Assembly: GCF_017356015.1 (NCBI RefSeq)
Contig: NZ_JAFIQV010000032.1
Span: 1 to 64,000, forward strand
Direction of reading: 5' to 3'
From: Azospirillum sp. SYSU D00513
GTDB lineage: Bacteria; Pseudomonadota; Alphaproteobacteria; Azospirillales; Azospirillaceae
DNA: 64,000 bases
Below the pieces are notes generated by a model. The model was not told where the DNA came from. It was given only the letters and a program-made list of their open reading frames with translations, and did not search any database. This document shows positions 15,937 through 26,998 of this stretch, piece by piece; the stretch's first letter is position 1, and each line of letters opens with the position of its first letter. The position numbers and the translations under genes are program-made.

Positions 15937-17628
15937 ATGAGCGGTCTTCTGTCACGCGCAAGCGTCAGCTTGAAAATCTACGTCCTCGTGGGGCTGATGG
16001 CCTTCGTCGCCGCAGCCATCGGGGCCATCGGCTATGTCGGCATGCACACCTACGACGAGAAGGTCGACGAGATCCAAGCCCGGTCCGAACGCGCTCTGCT
16101 TGGTGAGCGGGTCAATTCGCTGATCTTCAAGATCGTCATGGATTCCCGCGGCATCTACGCCGCCGGAAACGCCGAGAACGCCGCTCCCTTCTCGAAGGCC
16201 ATCCTGAGTTCCACGCAGCAGATGGATGAGCTTCTGGCGAAATGGCAGGGCTTGTTGCCGGCGGACCGCAGGGCAAGCTTCCAGGAGGTTCGCCAGAACG
16301 CGAACGAGTTCATCAGGATCCGAAATGAGGTCGCCCGCCTCGGCATGGAAGCCGGTCCCGAGAAAGCGCGGGAGCTTGGCGATACCCCCACGTCGAGGGC
16401 AAACCGCACCGCGCTTGGAAAGGACATGGAAGCCCGCTCGCAGCAGAATATGGACGCCATCCAGCAGGCCAATGATGAGGTGGGCGTGTTCAATTCACGG
16501 ATCATGACCACCATGATGGTCGTCGGTGTCGGCGGGATCGGGTTGGCGCTGCTGGTGAGCATTCTGGTCGCCCGGTCCGGAATTTCCCGCCCGATTGCCA
16601 GCATCACCGAGTCGATGTCGCGCCTTGCATCCGGCGACACGTCGGCGCCGGTCCCCGGCCTGGGGCGTCGGGATGAGATCGGAGGCATGGCGAGAGCGAT
16701 GGAAGTGTTCAAGCGGAACGCGATCGAGCGCGAGCGGCTGGAAGCCGCCGAAGCGGTCGAGCGCGCGGCCAAGGAGCGGCGCAACGCGGAGGTCGAGCGG
16801 CTGGTCCAGGGCTTCGACCGCAACGTCACGGGCATCCTGCGCACCGTCGCCTCGGCCGCGACCGAACTGGACGCCACCGCCCACGGCATGTCCCAGACCG
16901 CCGACGCGACCAACCGGCAGGCCGCCAGCACCGCCGCCGCCGCCGAGCAGGCCTCTGTCAACGTGCAGACGGTCGCGGCGGCGACGGACGAGCTGAGCGC
17001 GTCCATCACCGAGATCAGCGGCCAGGTGGCGCGGTCCACGGCCATCGCCGGGCAGGCCGTCGGCGAGGCGCAGCAGACCAACACGCGCGTCCAGGGCCTC
17101 GTCGATCAGGCGCAGCGCATCGGCGACGTGGTGAAACTGATCAGCGACATCGCCAGCCAGACCAACCTGCTGGCGCTGAACGCCACCATCGAGGCGGCGC
17201 GGGCCGGCGAGGCGGGCAAGGGTTTCGCCGTCGTGGCGAGCGAGGTGAAGAGCCTCGCCAACCAGACCGCCAAGGCCACGGAGGAGATCGCCCAGCAGAT
17301 CGCCGCGATGCAGGCGGCCACGGGGGAGGCGGCCTCGGCCATCAACGGCATCGGCGGGACCATCTCCTCCATCAGCGAGATCGCGACCAGCATCGCGTCC
17401 GCCATCGAGGAGCAGGGTGCCGCGACCGGCGAGATCGCCCGCAACGTGCAGGAGGCCGCGCGCGGCACCGAGGCGGTGACGAGCAACATCACCGAGGTCA
17501 GCCAGGGCGCCACCCAGACCGGCTCCGCCGCCGGACAGGTGCTGGGCGCGGCCGGCGAGTTGTCCCGCCAGTCCGAACTGCTGAAGTCGGAGGTGGAGCA
17601 GTTCCTGTCGGGCATCCGCGCGGCGTGA
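15937..17628 (+). CDS. Methyl-accepting chemotaxis protein
   Basis: A 563-residue chemoreceptor. TM1 is at about 12-33; a roughly 155-residue periplasmic four-helix-bundle sensor (4HB type by length and helicity) precedes TM2 at about 193-214; then HAMP (SRPIASITESMSRLASGD) and a cytoplasmic coiled coil. The tip (ASQTNLLALNATIEAARAG) is the family signature. Met at 15937 is preferred over 15919 because it is the one preceded by GGGGTGGGGAA. The C-terminus ends FLSGIRAA with no tethering motif. Ligand unknown. Confidence 0.94.
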   Translation: MSGLLSRASVSLKIYVLVGLMAFVAAAIGAIGYVGMHTYDEKVDEIQARSERALLGERVNSLIFKIVMDSRGIYAAGNAENAAPFSKAILSSTQQMDELLAKWQGLLPADRRASFQEVRQNANEFIRIRNEVARLGMEAGPEKARELGDTPTSRANRTALGKDMEARSQQNMDAIQQANDEVGVFNSRIMTTMMVVGVGGIGLALLVSILVARSGISRPIASITESMSRLASGDTSAPVPGLGRRDEIGGMARAMEVFKRNAIERERLEAAEAVERAAKERRNAEVERLVQGFDRNVTGILRTVASAATELDATAHGMSQTADATNRQAASTAAAAEQASVNVQTVAAATDELSASITEISGQVARSTAIAGQAVGEAQQTNTRVQGLVDQAQRIGDVVKLISDIASQTNLLALNATIEAARAGEAGKGFAVVASEVKSLANQTAKATEEIAQQIAAMQAATGEAASAINGIGGTISSISEIATSIASAIEEQGAATGEIARNVQEAARGTEAVTSNITEVSQGATQTGSAAGQVLGAAGELSRQSELLKSEVEQFLSGIRAA

Positions 17629-17688
17629 CGACCCGCTGACAAACACAAGTGGGGTCCAGGGGCCATCCGGCCCCTGGCGGGTGGGCAC

Positions 17689-17715
17689 GGGAGGGCGGCG
17701 CCCTCCCGGCTTTTC

Positions 17716-17717
<2 letters not shown>
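17689..17717 (+). terminator. Terminator between chemoreceptor and uvrB
   Basis: GGGAGGGCG and CGCCCTCCC pair around one G (17689-17707), followed by GGCTTTTCTT. A second hairpin, CCAGGGGCC-ATCC-GGCCCCTGG, sits at 17656-17677. Both lie between convergent genes. Confidence 0.75.
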
Positions 17718-19878
<2,161 letters not shown>

Positions 19879-20147
19879 GGGCGGCGACTCTGAGCTGGCG
19901 GACCGGTACGGAAAGTGAACCGGATATATGGTTCAGCCGCAAGGCCCATGCCAGGGCGGAGTTCGGGACGCGGCCCAGACATACCCGGATAGGTCCTTCC
20001 CCGGCGGAAGCGGCTCTTTCGGACCGCCGCGCCGCGCGGGACCGGCGGCGGCTTGACAAAGGCCGCCCCGGAGACGCGTGATAGCGCCATGGCGGCCTCC
20101 GGCTGGACGGGTGCGGACAGGCGGAAACGGGCGGAAAAACGGACGGA

Positions 20148-21779
20148 ATGAGCGTATCCTTTCCCAGGACCGATCCCGGAGCCGACGGCGCCGCCGCCGC
20201 GAGGCCGAGGCGCCGCGCGGCCCTGGTTGCCGTCGCCATGGCCGGGCTGCTGCTGGTTCTGGTGATCGTGCTGACCGGGCTGTTCGTCTGGCAGGGGCAG
20301 CGCGACGCGCGCGTCGCCGTCGAGGCCAGGGCGACCAGCGCCGCCTTCACCGCCTCCTCCTACGTCCGCTGGTTCGTCGAGGCCAACCTCCAGACGCTCC
20401 AGCGGGTCGCCGATTCCATCGCCCGCGACCCGTCGCTGCTGCAAGCACCCGCCGTGAAGACGCTGGACGACGCCGTCGCGGCACTCCCCGGCGAGGTCGG
20501 TATCCGGCTCTTCGACGCGGAGGGACGCCCCGTCCTGTCCAGGGGACCGGCCACCGCCATTCCCGACATCGCCGGCAGCGCCCTCTTCGCCGAGCTGAAG
20601 CAGGGGCGGGATTGGACCATCGGCAGCTTCATGGCCGGGCCGGAGGGCGTGCGGGGCTTCCCGCTGGCCCGCCGGATCGAGCAGGACGGCCGCTTCCTCG
20701 GAGCCGCCCTGGTCTTCGTGCCCGCCGAACTGCTGGCGCGCTTCTGGGAATCGATGGACATCGGCCCCGGCTCGACCGTCGGGCTGCTACGCGACGACGG
20801 CTGGCTCGTGGCCCGCTACCCGGTTCCGGACAGGCCGCTCAACCTGTCGAACTATGTCCTGTTCACGGAGATCCTGCCGCGCGCGCCCGATGGCGGCGTC
20901 TACGCCCAGGACGCATCGCCGGCGGACGGGGTCGGGCGGATCGTCGGATACCGGCGCGTCGCCGGGCTGCCGCTGGTGACGGTGGTGGGCGTCCCCCTCG
21001 CCACGCTGGACAGCGGCGTGTGGCGCCGGGTCGCCGAGATCGCGGCCGTCGCCGTCCCGATCTGGGTCGGGCTCCTGGTGCTGTCTCTCTTCACGGTGCG
21101 GCTGCTGCACCGGGAGGAGCAGGCGCGGCTGGCGCTCGCCGACGCGCTGGAGCAGAACCGGATGCTGTTCCGGGAAATCCACCACCGGGTGAAGAACAAC
21201 CTCCAGACGGTCACCTCGCTGATCCAGATGCAGCCCGGCCCTGCCGCCGCCAAGGAGGAGCTGACGCGCCGGATCGCCGCCATGACCGCCGTGCACGAGC
21301 ACATCTACCGCTCCGACCAGTTCGACCGGATCGACGTCGCCGACTATGTGCGGACGCTGCTGGACCGGCTGAAGGAAGGGAACAGCCCGTCCGTGGCGGT
21401 GGAGTGCGACCTCGCCTCCGTCGTGGTGGGGGCCGACGAGGCGCTGTCCATCGGGCTGATCGTCAACGAGGTCGTCACCAACGCCTTCAAGCACGCCTTC
21501 CCCAACGGCCGTTCCGGCACCATCCGGGTCACCATCGAGGCGGCCGGCGCCGGGACCGCCCTGCTTTCGGTGCGGGACGACGGGGTCGGCTACCGCCCCG
21601 GCGCCTCGGCGGGCATGGGCAGCCGCCTGATCCAGGGGTTGACGCGGCAGATCGGCGGCCGGTGCGAGTTCCGCAACCAGGGCGGCACCCTGTTCACCCT
21701 GGCCTTCCCGCTGCCGGGGGAAGCCCCCCTGACCGAGCGGCGCCCGGCGGAGGCCCCACCGGTGGCGCCCGCCGCGTAA
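20148..21779 (+). CDS. Membrane sensor histidine kinase (HisKA_2)
   Basis: A 543-residue kinase. TM1 is at about 24-48, TM2 at about 305-325. The periplasmic domain between them (about 50-300) has the LFDAEGRPVLSRGPA and FLGAALVFVP patterns of double-Cache sensors. The phospho-acceptor His lies in FREIHHRVKNNLQ; the ATPase domain has LIVNEVVTNAFKHAF and DDGVGY. No receiver gene is adjacent, so the partner is elsewhere. Divergent from uvrB. The tail is Pro/Ala-rich. Confidence 0.9.
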   Translation: MSVSFPRTDPGADGAAAARPRRRAALVAVAMAGLLLVLVIVLTGLFVWQGQRDARVAVEARATSAAFTASSYVRWFVEANLQTLQRVADSIARDPSLLQAPAVKTLDDAVAALPGEVGIRLFDAEGRPVLSRGPATAIPDIAGSALFAELKQGRDWTIGSFMAGPEGVRGFPLARRIEQDGRFLGAALVFVPAELLARFWESMDIGPGSTVGLLRDDGWLVARYPVPDRPLNLSNYVLFTEILPRAPDGGVYAQDASPADGVGRIVGYRRVAGLPLVTVVGVPLATLDSGVWRRVAEIAAVAVPIWVGLLVLSLFTVRLLHREEQARLALADALEQNRMLFREIHHRVKNNLQTVTSLIQMQPGPAAAKEELTRRIAAMTAVHEHIYRSDQFDRIDVADYVRTLLDRLKEGNSPSVAVECDLASVVVGADEALSIGLIVNEVVTNAFKHAFPNGRSGTIRVTIEAAGAGTALLSVRDDGVGYRPGASAGMGSRLIQGLTRQIGGRCEFRNQGGTLFTLAFPLPGEAPLTERRPAEAPPVAPAA

Positions 21780-21809
21780 TTGGGCGCCAGGGAATCCGAC
21801 CGCCGGGAA

Positions 21810-24413
21810 TCAGCCGGCCGGGACCGTGATCGGGCGCGGTGCCGCGCCCGCGCGATGCAGGTCCCACATGGCCTGATAGGCGGCCTCGATGTGGCGCGCG
21901 AAGCCCGGCGTGTCGAACAGCGGGCATGAGGTCCGGGCCGCCGCCAGGCGCCCGGCCAGGGCGCGCAGCCGCGCCGGGTCGCGGGCGAGCGACAGGGCCG
22001 CCACCTCGTAATCCTCCAGGCTTTCCGTCACCAGCTCCGGCAGCCCGGCCGCGCCGAGCAGGCTGGCCGCCACCCGCCCCGCGAAACTCCTGCCCCGGCA
22101 GGTCAGCACCGGCAGCCCGGCCCAGAGCGCGTCGCTGGCCGTGGTGTGGGCGTTGTAGGGCAGCGTGTCGAGGAAGAGATCCGCCAGCCGGTGGCGCGCC
22201 AGATGGCCGGCCAGCGGCAGGGGCGGTGCGAAGACGAGCCGTTCGGGCGCGATGCCGCGCAATGCCGCCTCCCGGCGGAGGTTGGCCTCCGCCGCCGCGT
22301 TCCCCGCGAAGAGCCATAGCACGCTCCCCGGCACTGCCCGGAGGAGGCGCCCCCAAAGGTCGAACATCGCCGGCCCGATCTTGTAGGGGCTGTTGAAGCA
22401 ACAGAAGACGAAGCCCTGCTCGGGCAGCCCGCATTCCGCTCGCGTGGGCGTGGCGCCGACGGCACGGCTTCGGTCGTTGGGCTGGTAGCAGTGCGGCAGC
22501 CGCACCACCGCTTCCCCGTAATGGGCCTCCTCGCCCGGCGGGATCACCACCGGGTCGGCGAGGATGTAGTCGATGAAGTCCGCCGCCATGGTGCCGGGAT
22601 AGCCCAGCCAGTTCACCTGCACCGGAGCGGGGCGGGCCGCGAGGATCGGCGTGCGCGCGAAAGCCGTGTAGCCCATGAGATCCACGAGAATGCCGGTGCC
22701 GTCCGCGGCGATGAGGCGGGCCGCCTCGGCGTCCGAACGGCCGCGCAGATCGACGAAGCGCTCCACCGCCGAGGCGAGGCGCCGCCGCATGGGGCTGCCG
22801 TCGTCCATGCCCGTGGAATAGGCCGTCACGGCGAAACGGCCGCGGTCGTGCAGTTCCAGAAGCTCGGCGATGAGATTGGCCACCGCGTGCTCGTGGAAGT
22901 TCGCCGACAGATAGCCGATCCGGATGCGCCCGTCCGCAGGAGCGGCGGGAACCCGGGCGAGCGGGGAAAGCGGAACGACTCCCCTCGCCTTCAGCCGCGC
23001 CCAGCGCTCCGCCGCGGCGCGCTGGTCGGCGGGCGTTGTGTCCAGCGCCAGCAGGCCGAAGGGCGGCAGCGGCTCGGCGGCATCACCGGTCCGGGCCTGC
23101 CCGCGCAGCCGCTTCAGAAGCAGCGCTTCGCGGATTTCCAGGTCGCGCCAGTCGCAGGCGTGCCGCTGGTGATGAAGCAGCTGTGCGACGGCGCTGCCGT
23201 CGGCGGGGTCGAGCCGGAAGGCCCGGCCATAGGCGTCGGCGGCCTGGGCGTGACGGCCCGCATGGCCCGCCGCCACGCCCAGGTCCAGGTAATGCCTCGG
23301 GTTGCCGGGGGCGATGGCGACGGCGCGACGGCAGGCTTCCGCGCCCTCGGCGGGGCGGAAGCTTTCCAGGCGGATTTGCGCCACTGTCCGCCAGGCCTCG
23401 ACGCTCATTGGGTGCCGGGACAGCAGCCGGCGTAGGACCTCCAGGGCGCCGCCGTCCTTCAGGGCGTGCAGCGCCCGCGCGCGGTTGAGAAGCGCCTCCG
23501 GGAAATCGGGCCGCAGGGCGATTCCGGCCCGGTGCTGGGCCATGGCCTCCTGAGCCCGTCCACCGTCCCAGAGGAGCTTCGCCAAGCCGTCGCGGGCGCC
23601 GGGGTCCGAGGGGGCCAGGCGAACCGCCCTGATCCCGGCGCGTACCGCCACGTCCCGGCGCGCCATCCCTGCCGCCCCGGCGCCGAGCGCCTGCCAGGTC
23701 CGCGCGTCCGCCGGTTCGATGGCCGCCGCGCGGCGTGCGGCGTGCAGCGCGCCGGACGGCTGCCCTTCGCCCAGCCGGAGCCAGGCGAGATTGTGCCAGG
23801 CCTCCGTCTGGGCGGCGTTCAGACCAATGGATTCGCGGTAGGCGGCCTCGGCCTCCGCCGCGCGGCCGAGCCTGACCAGGACGTTGCCCAGCCCGTTCCA
23901 GCATCCCGTGTTCCGCGGGGCGACGCGCACCGCTTCCCGATAAGCCTGTAGGGCTTCAGGGAGGCGGTCCTGGGCCTGGAGCGCGTGCCCGAGATTTCCA
24001 TGGACCGCCCCGAGATTCGGCTGCTTCGCCAGCACCGCGCGGTAATGCTCCTCCGCCTCGCGCGGCCGGCCCAGATTGTGGTGGGCGAGCCCCAGCCCGT
24101 AGCGGGCGTCGATGGAGGACGGCGCCAGCCGGCAGGCGGCGCCATAGGCCGCCAGCGCCGCGTCCCAGCGCCCCATGGCCCCGAGGGCGGCGCCGAAATC
24201 GAGAAAGGCTTCCGGGTCCTCGCGGATCGCCAAGGACTTCTGGAGCATGGACAGCGCCTCGCCCATCCGCCCCATCCGGGAGGCGAGCACGCCCAGCCGG
24301 TGCAGGGCGGCGGCGTTGCGCGGATCGACGTCGAGGATGCGGAGCCAGGCGGCACGCGCCTCCTCCAGCCTTCCGGCCCGCTCCAGCTCATTCGCGCGCG
24401 CGACAGCGTCCAT
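21810..24413 (-). CDS. TPR protein with O-GlcNAc-transferase-like (SPINDLY/OGT) C-terminal domain
   Basis: An 867-residue cytoplasmic protein. The first about 480 residues are roughly ten or more tetratricopeptide repeats with the W-LG-Y-G-A-P periodicity (AVHGNLGHALQ, CWNGLGNVLVRLGR, AWHNLAWLRLGEG). The C-terminal about 360 residues are a GT41-type glycosyltransferase: IGYLSANFHEHAV, LVDLMGYTAFART, VNWLGYPGTMAADFIDY and LFLDTLPYNAHTTASDAL. In bacteria such proteins modify targets such as flagellin or remain uncharacterised. The start at 24413 follows an AGAGGG site; a longer frame to 24575 would run through the neighbouring LysR promoter. Confidence 0.88.
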   Translation of the reverse strand: MDAVARANELERAGRLEEARAAWLRILDVDPRNAAALHRLGVLASRMGRMGEALSMLQKSLAIREDPEAFLDFGAALGAMGRWDAALAAYGAACRLAPSSIDARYGLGLAHHNLGRPREAEEHYRAVLAKQPNLGAVHGNLGHALQAQDRLPEALQAYREAVRVAPRNTGCWNGLGNVLVRLGRAAEAEAAYRESIGLNAAQTEAWHNLAWLRLGEGQPSGALHAARRAAAIEPADARTWQALGAGAAGMARRDVAVRAGIRAVRLAPSDPGARDGLAKLLWDGGRAQEAMAQHRAGIALRPDFPEALLNRARALHALKDGGALEVLRRLLSRHPMSVEAWRTVAQIRLESFRPAEGAEACRRAVAIAPGNPRHYLDLGVAAGHAGRHAQAADAYGRAFRLDPADGSAVAQLLHHQRHACDWRDLEIREALLLKRLRGQARTGDAAEPLPPFGLLALDTTPADQRAAAERWARLKARGVVPLSPLARVPAAPADGRIRIGYLSANFHEHAVANLIAELLELHDRGRFAVTAYSTGMDDGSPMRRRLASAVERFVDLRGRSDAEAARLIAADGTGILVDLMGYTAFARTPILAARPAPVQVNWLGYPGTMAADFIDYILADPVVIPPGEEAHYGEAVVRLPHCYQPNDRSRAVGATPTRAECGLPEQGFVFCCFNSPYKIGPAMFDLWGRLLRAVPGSVLWLFAGNAAAEANLRREAALRGIAPERLVFAPPLPLAGHLARHRLADLFLDTLPYNAHTTASDALWAGLPVLTCRGRSFAGRVAASLLGAAGLPELVTESLEDYEVAALSLARDPARLRALAGRLAAARTSCPLFDTPGFARHIEAAYQAMWDLHRAGAAPRPITVPAG

Positions 24414-24560
24414 CCGTCCCTCTTGCCGCCCCTCTTCCCGCTGGCGTCCCGACGAAGGACTCCCCTGCCCGTCCTTCTGCCACAGCGCCGAGGCTCTTGG
24501 GAAGGAAGCGGACCCGGGACTTGAGCCGGCAAACCGCTTGAAGCGGAACAGCATCCCGGC

Positions 24561-24579
24561 TGGAATGAGGCCCATTCAC
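24561..24579. promoter_or_regulatory. Putative LysR operator, copy 1
   Basis: TGGAATGAGGCCCATTCAC, with GAATG/CATTC arms, lies 24 nt before the LysR start at 24604. It matches 16 of 19 positions of a site upstream of gloA (26958-26976), suggesting autoregulation and control of the glyoxalase-SDR genes by the same regulator. Confidence 0.5.
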
Positions 24580-24603
24580 CCGAACGATGAACCGCGATAC
24601 ACC

Positions 24604-25530
24604 ATGCCCGCCTTCACCCGGTCCGATCTGGCCGATCTCAACGTCTTCACGACCATCGTCCGGCGCCGGAGCTTCAAGGCCGCCGCCATTGAGCTGGGCG
24701 TGACCGGCTCCGCCCTCAGCCACACGATCCGGCGGCTGGAGGAGCGGCTCGGCACGAAACTCCTGAACCGCACCAACCGCACCGTCGTGCCCACCGCGGT
24801 CGGGCTCGACCTCGCCGCCAAATTGGAGGCGGGCTTCCAGCACATCGGCGCGGCCTTGAGCGAGGTGGAGGGACTTCGCCTCAACCCCGCGGGCGAGTTG
24901 CGGCTGAACATTCCCCGGGACGCCAGCCACCTGCTGGTCGGCCCCGCCCTGCCCGACTTCACGGCGCGCTTCCCGGCCGTCCGCCTTGTGATCGTCGTCG
25001 ATGACCGGCCGGTGGACGTCATCGCGGAGGGCTTCGACGCCGGCATCCGCTATGGCGACACGATCCCCGACGGCATGATCGCGGTCGCGCTGACGCCGCC
25101 GCTGCGCTGGGTCGTCGTGGGTTCGCCCGGCTACCTGCGGGAGCATGGCCGGCCGCGGGCGCCGGAGGATCTGAAGGAACATCGCTGCATCCGGCTGCTG
25201 CTCGGCAACAGCTCGGTCTACAAATGGGAACTGGGCGAGGGGGAAAGCCTTATGCGGATCGACGTGCAAGGACCTTGCGCGGTCAACGACACGCAGACGA
25301 CGATCGAGGCGGCGCTGAACGGCGTCGGGCTGGCCTATGTCCTAGAGAGGCGGGTCCGGCGCGAGCTGGAGGATGGAGGGCTGGAGGTCGTCCTGCCGGA
25401 CTGGGCGTCGCCGGGGCCTGGCTTCCACATGTACTACCCGGGCCGGAAGCCGAACCACCCCGCCCTGAAGCCGCTGATCGACATCATCCGGCGCCAGCAT
25501 GGGCTGAGGTCCCATCTGGCGGCCGGATGA
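24604..25530 (+). CDS. LysR-family transcriptional regulator
   Basis: A 308-residue regulator with an N-terminal winged HTH (residues 8-65: LNVFTTIVRRRSFKAAA, SALSHTIRRLEERLGTKLL) and a substrate-binding domain with AGIRYGDTIPDGMIAV and the VGSPGYLREHG region typical of the AaeR/DsdC-like subgroup that often controls adjacent oxidoreductases. Convergent with the SDR gene by 32 nt. The shared palindrome at 24561 and 26958 points to gloA and the SDR as targets. Confidence 0.92.
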   Translation: MPAFTRSDLADLNVFTTIVRRRSFKAAAIELGVTGSALSHTIRRLEERLGTKLLNRTNRTVVPTAVGLDLAAKLEAGFQHIGAALSEVEGLRLNPAGELRLNIPRDASHLLVGPALPDFTARFPAVRLVIVVDDRPVDVIAEGFDAGIRYGDTIPDGMIAVALTPPLRWVVVGSPGYLREHGRPRAPEDLKEHRCIRLLLGNSSVYKWELGEGESLMRIDVQGPCAVNDTQTTIEAALNGVGLAYVLERRVRRELEDGGLEVVLPDWASPGPGFHMYYPGRKPNHPALKPLIDIIRRQHGLRSHLAAG

Positions 25531-25562
25531 GCCGACCCACGGTCGCTGGCGATGCCCGGCCC

Positions 25563-26414
25563 TCAGGAGCCCTTCACGAAGGCGGCGAAGGCGTCCGCAT
25601 GGTCCGGATGCCAGCGCGACAGCGCCGGGCGGTTCTCGACGATGTCGCCGGCCGCCCAGAGGATGCGCTTCTCGTCCAGCGCGCGGGGCACGTCGTTGTC
25701 CGGGCAGAGGATGTAGAAGTCGCCCGCCCCGATCCTGTCCAGCATGAAATCGGCGGTCTGCTCGGGCGTCCAGGCCCCGGCCGGCTTCTCGGTCCGGCCG
25801 TTCGCGGTCAGCTCGGTGAAGACGAAGCCGGGGATCAGCAGATGCGCGCCGATCCGCGCGCCGGGCGTGTTGCGCAGCTCATGCGCCAGGGCTTCGGTGA
25901 AGGCCTTCACCCCGGCCTTGGAGACGTTGTAGGCCGGATCGCCGGGCGGGGTGGTGATGCCCTGCTTGGAGCCGGTGTTGATGACCAGCCCTGGCCGGCC
26001 GCGCTCGATCATGCCCGGCACGAAGGCCTGGGTGCCGTGGATCACGCCCCACAGATTGACGCCCAGCACCCGTTCCCAGTTCGCGGCCGGACCGAACATG
26101 CCGCTTCCGGGCTGGACGCCGGCGTTGTTCATCAGCACATCGGTGCCGCCGAAACGCTCCCGCACCAGAGCTTCCAGACGCTGGAGGTCCCCGGCCTTGC
26201 TGACGTCCGTCTCCACGGCAAGGACGTTCGCCCTGCCGCCGGGGGCAACGGCGGCGATGGCCTCCGCCGCGGCGTCGAGCCGGTCCTGGCCGAGGTCGGC
26301 GATGCAGACCCGCAGGCCGAGCCTGGCGAAGCGCGACGCCGCGGCAAGGCCGATGCCGGCGGCGCCACCGGTGACCACGGCGACGGAGTCGGGGGTCAGG
26401 GCAAGATGAGGCAT
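25563..26414 (-). CDS. Short-chain dehydrogenase/reductase
   Basis: A 283-residue NAD(P)-dependent oxidoreductase. The Rossmann glycine motif is TGGAAGIG near residue 17; NNAGV follows at about 95; the catalytic Ser is in INTGSKQG and Tyr-Lys in YNVSK. The start is set at 26414 (GGAAGGA upstream), not 26465, which would precede the gloA stop. It lies 47 nt downstream of gloA, probably in the same transcript. Substrate unknown. The pairing with glyoxalase and the LysR gene suggests aldehyde or keto-compound detoxification. Confidence 0.92.
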   Translation of the reverse strand: MPHLALTPDSVAVVTGGAAGIGLAAASRFARLGLRVCIADLGQDRLDAAAEAIAAVAPGGRANVLAVETDVSKAGDLQRLEALVRERFGGTDVLMNNAGVQPGSGMFGPAANWERVLGVNLWGVIHGTQAFVPGMIERGRPGLVINTGSKQGITTPPGDPAYNVSKAGVKAFTEALAHELRNTPGARIGAHLLIPGFVFTELTANGRTEKPAGAWTPEQTADFMLDRIGAGDFYILCPDNDVPRALDEKRILWAAGDIVENRPALSRWHPDHADAFAAFVKGS

Positions 26415-26461
26415 GGTGGCGTGTCCTTCCGTTCTTGCGGGCATGTCTGGCGGTGTGACGC

Positions 26462-26857
26462 TCACTTGCGCTCGATCAGCTCGACCTTGTAGCCGTCGGG
26501 GTCCTCGATGAAGGCGATGACGGTGGTGCCGTGCTTCATGGGGCCGGGCGGGCGCGGGATCTTGACGCCCTCGGCGGCCAGCTTTTCGCAGGTGGCGTAG
26601 ATATCCGGCACGCCGATGGCGATGTGTCCGTAACCGGAGCCAATGCTGTAGGGCTCCGTCTGGTCCCAGTTGTGGGTCAGCTCCAGCACCGCCGTGTCGG
26701 ACTCCTCACCGTAGCCGACGAAGGCCAGCGTGAAGCGCCCGCCCTCGAAATCGGTCCGGCGCAGCAGCCGCATCCCCATGAGGCGCGTGTAGAAGTCCAG
26801 GGACTTCTCGAGATCCAGCACGCGCAGCATCGTGTGCAGAAGGCGGAATTCGCTCAT
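26462..26857 (-). CDS. gloA: Lactoylglutathione lyase (glyoxalase I)
   Basis: A 131-residue metalloenzyme that converts the methylglyoxal-glutathione hemithioacetal to S-lactoylglutathione. Metal ligands fit the family: His in LLHTMLRV, Glu in VLELTHNW, His in GYGHIAIGV and Glu in YKVELIER. The two betaalphabetabetabeta modules are present and the length is normal for the bacterial short form. First gene of a probable gloA-SDR transcript. The LysR-like site at 26958 is about 100 nt upstream. Confidence 0.96.
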   Translation of the reverse strand: MSEFRLLHTMLRVLDLEKSLDFYTRLMGMRLLRRTDFEGGRFTLAFVGYGEESDTAVLELTHNWDQTEPYSIGSGYGHIAIGVPDIYATCEKLAAEGVKIPRPPGPMKHGTTVIAFIEDPDGYKVELIERK

Positions 26858-26957
26858 GTCGCTTCCTTCGGAGGAATGTTTCGCGTCCTCCTCTCGGAAC
26901 AGACCGGGATGGAGGACGGGCTTAAGATAGCTCCGGATCTCCGAATGGCACCGGCTT

Positions 26958-26989
26958 TGGAATGAAGCCGATTCATCACTATGATGAAT
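26958..26989. promoter_or_regulatory. Putative LysR operator, copy 2, with adjoining palindrome
   Basis: TGGAATGAAGCCGATTCAT (26958-26976) matches the site upstream of the LysR gene. It overlaps a perfect inverted repeat ATTCATCA-CTA-TGATGAAT (26971-26989). It lies between the exporter stop and the gloA start, in the position of the gloA promoter. Confidence 0.5.
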
Positions 26990-26998
26990 ATCGGCGCA

